Source: Paenibacillus sp. FSL R5-0623 | GTDB taxonomy: Bacteria > Bacillota > Bacilli > Paenibacillales > Paenibacillaceae | Length of the DNA stretch: 64,000 nucleotides | Assembly (NCBI RefSeq): GCF_037974265.1 | Contig: NZ_CP150233.1 | Location: 4,650,001 to 4,714,000, forward strand | Direction of reading: 5' to 3' | Shown: positions 61,310 to 64,000 of the stretch, in pieces | Position numbering within the stretch: the stretch's first letter is position 1 | How the letters are laid out: each line of letters begins with the position of its first letter | Program-made: the position numbers and the translations under genes | Notes under the pieces: model-generated | What the model was told of the DNA's origin: nothing | Seen by the model: the letters and a program-made list of their open reading frames with translations, nothing else | The model's database searches: none

Positions 61310-61702
61310 TTATATCGTTCGACGCTGATTACGTTCCGACCGTTCAATGCGCTCCACACGCTCTATCCGGTTATGCTGCTGTTCATCATACAGGCGCGCT
61401 TCGCGATCACGCTCATCGTACGTATTTTCCTTCACCTCATCCATCTTCACCAAAATCACATCTGAACCAATCTTTACGATATTTCTCCAAGGAATCACCA
61501 GATCTGTCCCCCCGCCAAAAAGACCCATAAAACGGCTGTACCCTGGCACAACAATCGCTTCAATTCGTCCCTGCTTCAGATCCAACTCCAAATCACTGAT
61601 CTGACCGAGGCGTTTACCATCCGTAATGTTAATGACATCCTTTGTCTGAAAGTCCGAGATTTTCATGCCTCGTGCCGCTACTTCGCTCGTATTCACTTTC
61701 AT
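61310..61702 (-). CDS. ymxH: YlmC/YmxH-family PRC-barrel sporulation protein
   Basis: A 130-residue protein. Residues 13-85 are a PRC-barrel (MKISDFQTKDVINITDGKRL; DLVIPWRNIVKIG). The last 35 residues are an Arg/Glu-rich tail (RIERVERIERSERNQRR) longer than the ~85-residue YlmC of B. subtilis. Role unknown; transcribed by sporulation factors in relatives. AGGGGGCGG precedes the ATG. Confidence 0.88.
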   Translation of the reverse strand: MKVNTSEVAARGMKISDFQTKDVINITDGKRLGQISDLELDLKQGRIEAIVVPGYSRFMGLFGGGTDLVIPWRNIVKIGSDVILVKMDEVKENTYDERDREARLYDEQQHNRIERVERIERSERNQRRTI

Positions 61703-61821
61703 TCATTTCCGCCCCCTGTTATTCCTCTTCTGCCCGTTCTTCACGCTTCTATACAATATATGTTTCAGGGGCGAAAAATGTCCTGTTTTTCACCGAAAGT
61801 GGCAACGTTCCATAACAAAAA

Positions 61822-61857
61822 GACGACCAACGGTATACACTGCCCCGATTGATCGTC
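61822..61857 (-). terminator. terminator after sigG
   Basis: GACGATCAATCGG and CCGTTGGTCGTC form a stem on the minus strand, followed by TTTTTG. Confidence 0.8.
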
Positions 61858-61876
61858 CTTCTGCCCTTGCATCGTG

Positions 61877-62659
61877 TTACGACTTTACATGTTTTTGCAT
61901 CTGCTGTATCGCTGATTTCTCCAGACGTGATACCTGAGCCTGGGAAATGCCAATTTCATCAGCCACTTCCATCTGGGTTTTCCCTTCGAAAAACCGCATC
62001 GACAGAATCATTTTTTCCCGCTGACCAAGACGATGCATCGCTTCACGGAGTGCAATTTCCTCGATCCATGACACATCTTTGTTTCTGTCATCGCTGATCT
62101 GATCCATAACATAGATCGGATCTCCACCATCATGATAAATCGGTTCGAAGAGCGAGACCGGGTCCTGAATGGCGTCCAATGCAAAAACAACATCTTCCTT
62201 CGGCACATTCAGTACTTCCGCAATTTCGAATATCGTCGGTTCCCGGGAATTTTTATTCGTCAGGCTGTCACGGACCTGAAGTGCTTTGTAAGCAATGTCC
62301 CTCAAGGAGCGAGATACCCGAATTGGGTTATTATCACGCAGGTATCGACGGATTTCACCGATAATCATCGGCACCGCGTAGGTTGAAAATTTGACATTCT
62401 GGGATAAATCAAAATTATCAATGGCTTTCATCAGGCCGATGCAACCAACCTGGAACAGATCATCGACAAACTCCCCCCGATTGTTAAAACGCTGAATGAC
62501 ACTGAGTACCAGACGCAGGTTGCCATTCACTAATTTCTCTCTTGCTGAGCGATCATGGTGTTGCTGAAGGGAATGAAACAATTCCCGCATTTCAGTGTTG
62601 GTGAGGACAGGCAATTTTGCGGTGTCCACGCCACAAATCTCGACTTTGTTTCGGGTCAT
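61877..62659 (-). CDS. sigG: sporulation sigma factor SigG
   Basis: A 260-residue late forespore sigma factor. Region 2 (GELVDDLF-like FVDDLFQVGCIGLMKAIDNF), region 3 (RDNNPIRVSRSLRDIAYKAL) and region 4 HTH (KTQMEVADEIGISQAQVSRL) complete. TGGGAGG upstream of ATG. It has its own sigma-F-type promoter. Confidence 0.97.
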   Translation of the reverse strand: MTRNKVEICGVDTAKLPVLTNTEMRELFHSLQQHHDRSAREKLVNGNLRLVLSVIQRFNNRGEFVDDLFQVGCIGLMKAIDNFDLSQNVKFSTYAVPMIIGEIRRYLRDNNPIRVSRSLRDIAYKALQVRDSLTNKNSREPTIFEIAEVLNVPKEDVVFALDAIQDPVSLFEPIYHDGGDPIYVMDQISDDRNKDVSWIEEIALREAMHRLGQREKMILSMRFFEGKTQMEVADEIGISQAQVSRLEKSAIQQMQKHVKS

Positions 62660-62694
62660 CGTGATTTACCTCCCAAGGAGAAACATTAATGTAC

Positions 62695-62722
62695 ATTATC
62701 TCCGGGGCAGGCTTTTTTATTC
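62695..62722 (-). promoter_or_regulatory. sigma-F-type promoter of sigG
   Basis: GAATA (62722-62718), 14-nt spacer, GGAGATAAT (62703-62695) fits the sigma-F consensus GYATA / GGNNANANT. In B. subtilis sigG is started by sigma-F. Confidence 0.55.
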
Positions 62723-62770
62723 GCACTTGGCACCCTTGCCAGTAATACCCATTCTGACCAATGATGTATT

Positions 62771-63493
62771 TCAGACCATTTTATTGAACTCCTTGCGGAG
62801 TCTTTTAATGATTCTTTTTTCGAGTCGAGAGATGTAGGATTGGGAGATTCCGAGGAGATCGGCTACATCTTTTTGTGTCTTTTCTTCCCCATCCGTCAGG
62901 CCAAAACGAAGCTCCATAATCATTCGTTCGCGCTCCGTTAATTTTTCCAGCGCCTTGTGCAAAAGTTTCCGGTCTACCTGCTCTTCAATATTCCGATAGA
63001 TTGTATCGTTTTCTGTACCCAGTACATCGGATAATAATAGTTCATTTCCATCCCAATCAATGTTGAGCGGTTCATCAAAAGAAACTTCAGTTCGGATCTT
63101 ACTATTACGTCTCAGGTACATCAAAATTTCATTTTCGATACAACGTGAAGCATAGGTTGCCAGTTTGATTTTCTTTTCCGGATCAAATGTATTAACTGCC
63201 TTGATCAATCCGATGGCTCCAATGGAGACCAAATCTTCAATATTGATTCCTGTGTTTTCAAACTTTCGTGCAATGTACACCACCAGGCGCAGATTGCGCT
63301 CAATGAGCATCGCGCGAATGGCCGAGTCTCCCGAGGATAATTTTTGCAGCAAAAATTCTTCCTCTTCCCTTGTCAATGGCGGCGGAAGTGCCTCACTTCC
63401 CCCAATGTAATAGATCTCTTCACTCTTGAGCCCCAACAAAAATAACAGACGGTAATATTGCAGCTGCGCCACCAGTTTCCATTTCACAAGCAT
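62771..63493 (-). CDS. sigE: sporulation sigma factor SigE (pro-sigma-E)
   Basis: A 240-residue mother-cell sigma factor. An N-terminal pro-sequence with a hydrophobic stretch (YYRLLFLLGLKSEEIYYIGG) is removed by SpoIIGA. Regions 2-4 follow (AIRAMLIERNLRLVVYIARK; LLGISQSYISRLEKRIIKRL). It starts 11 nt after the spoIIGA stop codon. Confidence 0.97.
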   Translation of the reverse strand: MLVKWKLVAQLQYYRLLFLLGLKSEEIYYIGGSEALPPPLTREEEEFLLQKLSSGDSAIRAMLIERNLRLVVYIARKFENTGINIEDLVSIGAIGLIKAVNTFDPEKKIKLATYASRCIENEILMYLRRNSKIRTEVSFDEPLNIDWDGNELLLSDVLGTENDTIYRNIEEQVDRKLLHKALEKLTERERMIMELRFGLTDGEEKTQKDVADLLGISQSYISRLEKRIIKRLRKEFNKMV

Positions 63494-63504
63494 GTACGTT
63501 CCTC

Positions 63505-64000
63505 CTATACCACATTCAGCGGCTTTTCTGTTGCTCCCGCAGAGAGAGCCGTAGACTGCGCAGAAGCAGCGTCTTGCACAAGTTCAGGATGAATCACGGC
63601 CTGGTATTTCCCATCCGACGACAAAACACCTCCATCCAGCCCAATAAGTACCCTTGTCGTCTCATAACATGTTTCCTCCATCGTCACCTTCACCCGGTCC
63701 GGCTTCATTGCCAGCATAAACGCAGTCCCTTTGTTAATGCCCCGATAAGGCACTAGCCGCAGTCGATCCTGCCACTGAAAACTTTCCTGATCAAGCTCCA
63801 GAATAAGGTTGTCCGGCGCCTCGTCCTTGAGTCTACCCTTCCATGAAGCAGGTAACATGTCTTGCCATAACGAAACTTCCATCACCATGACCGGCATGCG
63901 CGATAAGGGATCTGTAAGTTGATTGCCCGTATCCAGAAGGCCTGTACAAGAAATGACTACCTCATCGATGCAGACCTCAACTTTACCCAAATAGGTCGTC
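63505..64000 (-). CDS. spoIIGA: sigma-E processing peptidase SpoIIGA, C-terminal part
   Basis: The last 164 codons or so; the gene continues beyond the right edge. The aspartic-protease motif GLLDTGNQLTDP holds the catalytic Asp. The N-terminal membrane half is outside the window. The immediate neighbour is its substrate, pro-sigma-E. Confidence 0.92.
   Translation of the reverse strand, partial: TTYLGKVEVCIDEVVISCTGLLDTGNQLTDPLSRMPVMVMEVSLWQDMLPASWKGRLKDEAPDNLILELDQESFQWQDRLRLVPYRGINKGTAFMLAMKPDRVKVTMEETCYETTRVLIGLDGGVLSSDGKYQAVIHPELVQDAASAQSTALSAGATEKPLNVV

Overview
The window is a 64 kb piece of a Bacillales chromosome. It is almost certainly Paenibacillus: GC is moderate, starts are preceded by strong AGGAGG-type sites, TTG and GTG starts are common, endospore genes are present (spoIIGA, sigE, sigG, ymxH, two YjcZ-type micro-proteins), and the pyr and division/sporulation backbone is syntenic with Bacillus subtilis. 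Nearly all genes lie on the minus strand. No phage, IS transposase or CRISPR array was seen.

Layout, left to right. 1-9.3 kb: a cut DUF3626 gene, a frame-disrupted small gene, an ABC exporter behind two FecCD siderophore permeases under a Fur-box, a glycerophosphodiesterase, a LOG-family enzyme and ung. 9.5-18.4 kb: patB with a divergent XRE regulator, an M16C peptidase, tRNA-Leu, a stress protein, a NucB-type nuclease and an orphan LOV (blue-light) histidine kinase. 18.5-25 kb: very small membrane and secreted proteins, an MFS transporter, a nitrilase-family enzyme, a methyltransferase-TPR protein, a spore-surface-like protein, tRNA-Ile(CAT) and tRNA-fMet. 25.1-32.4 kb: a five-gene MacB/YknXYZ-like ABC operon that includes a solute-binding lipoprotein and an ATPase with an AbrB-like tail.

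32.7-42.2 kb: the pyrimidine operon pyrR-pyrB-pyrC-carA-carB-pyrF-pyrE, read leftwards from a clear sigma-A promoter and a PyrR-controlled attenuator. pyrK, pyrD and pyrP are absent, and a 180-bp palindromic repeat sits between carA and pyrC. 42.6-50.3 kb: an accessory block between pyrR and ylyB. It holds a YhgE/Pip protein with internal repeats, dapL, and a compact five-gene cluster of UbiA-type phosphoribosyl-lipid synthase, HAD phosphatase, two overlapping four-helix EamA/SMR proteins and a polytopic GT-C-like membrane protein. These can be read together as a pathway that makes, dephosphorylates, flips and uses a polyprenyl-phosphate pentose for envelope glycosylation. I consider this the most interesting system in the window.

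50.4-64 kb: the conserved block ylyB-lspA-(ylyA-like)-DUF5665-ileS-divIVA-ylmH-ylmG-sepF-ylmE-pgeF-ymxH-sigG-sigE-spoIIGA, with the last gene cut by the window edge. ileS encodes a long, eukaryote-like (type 2) enzyme under a T-box. A GC-rich structured block lies between the T-box terminator and ileS, and a MITE-like repeat lies between ylmH and ylmG.
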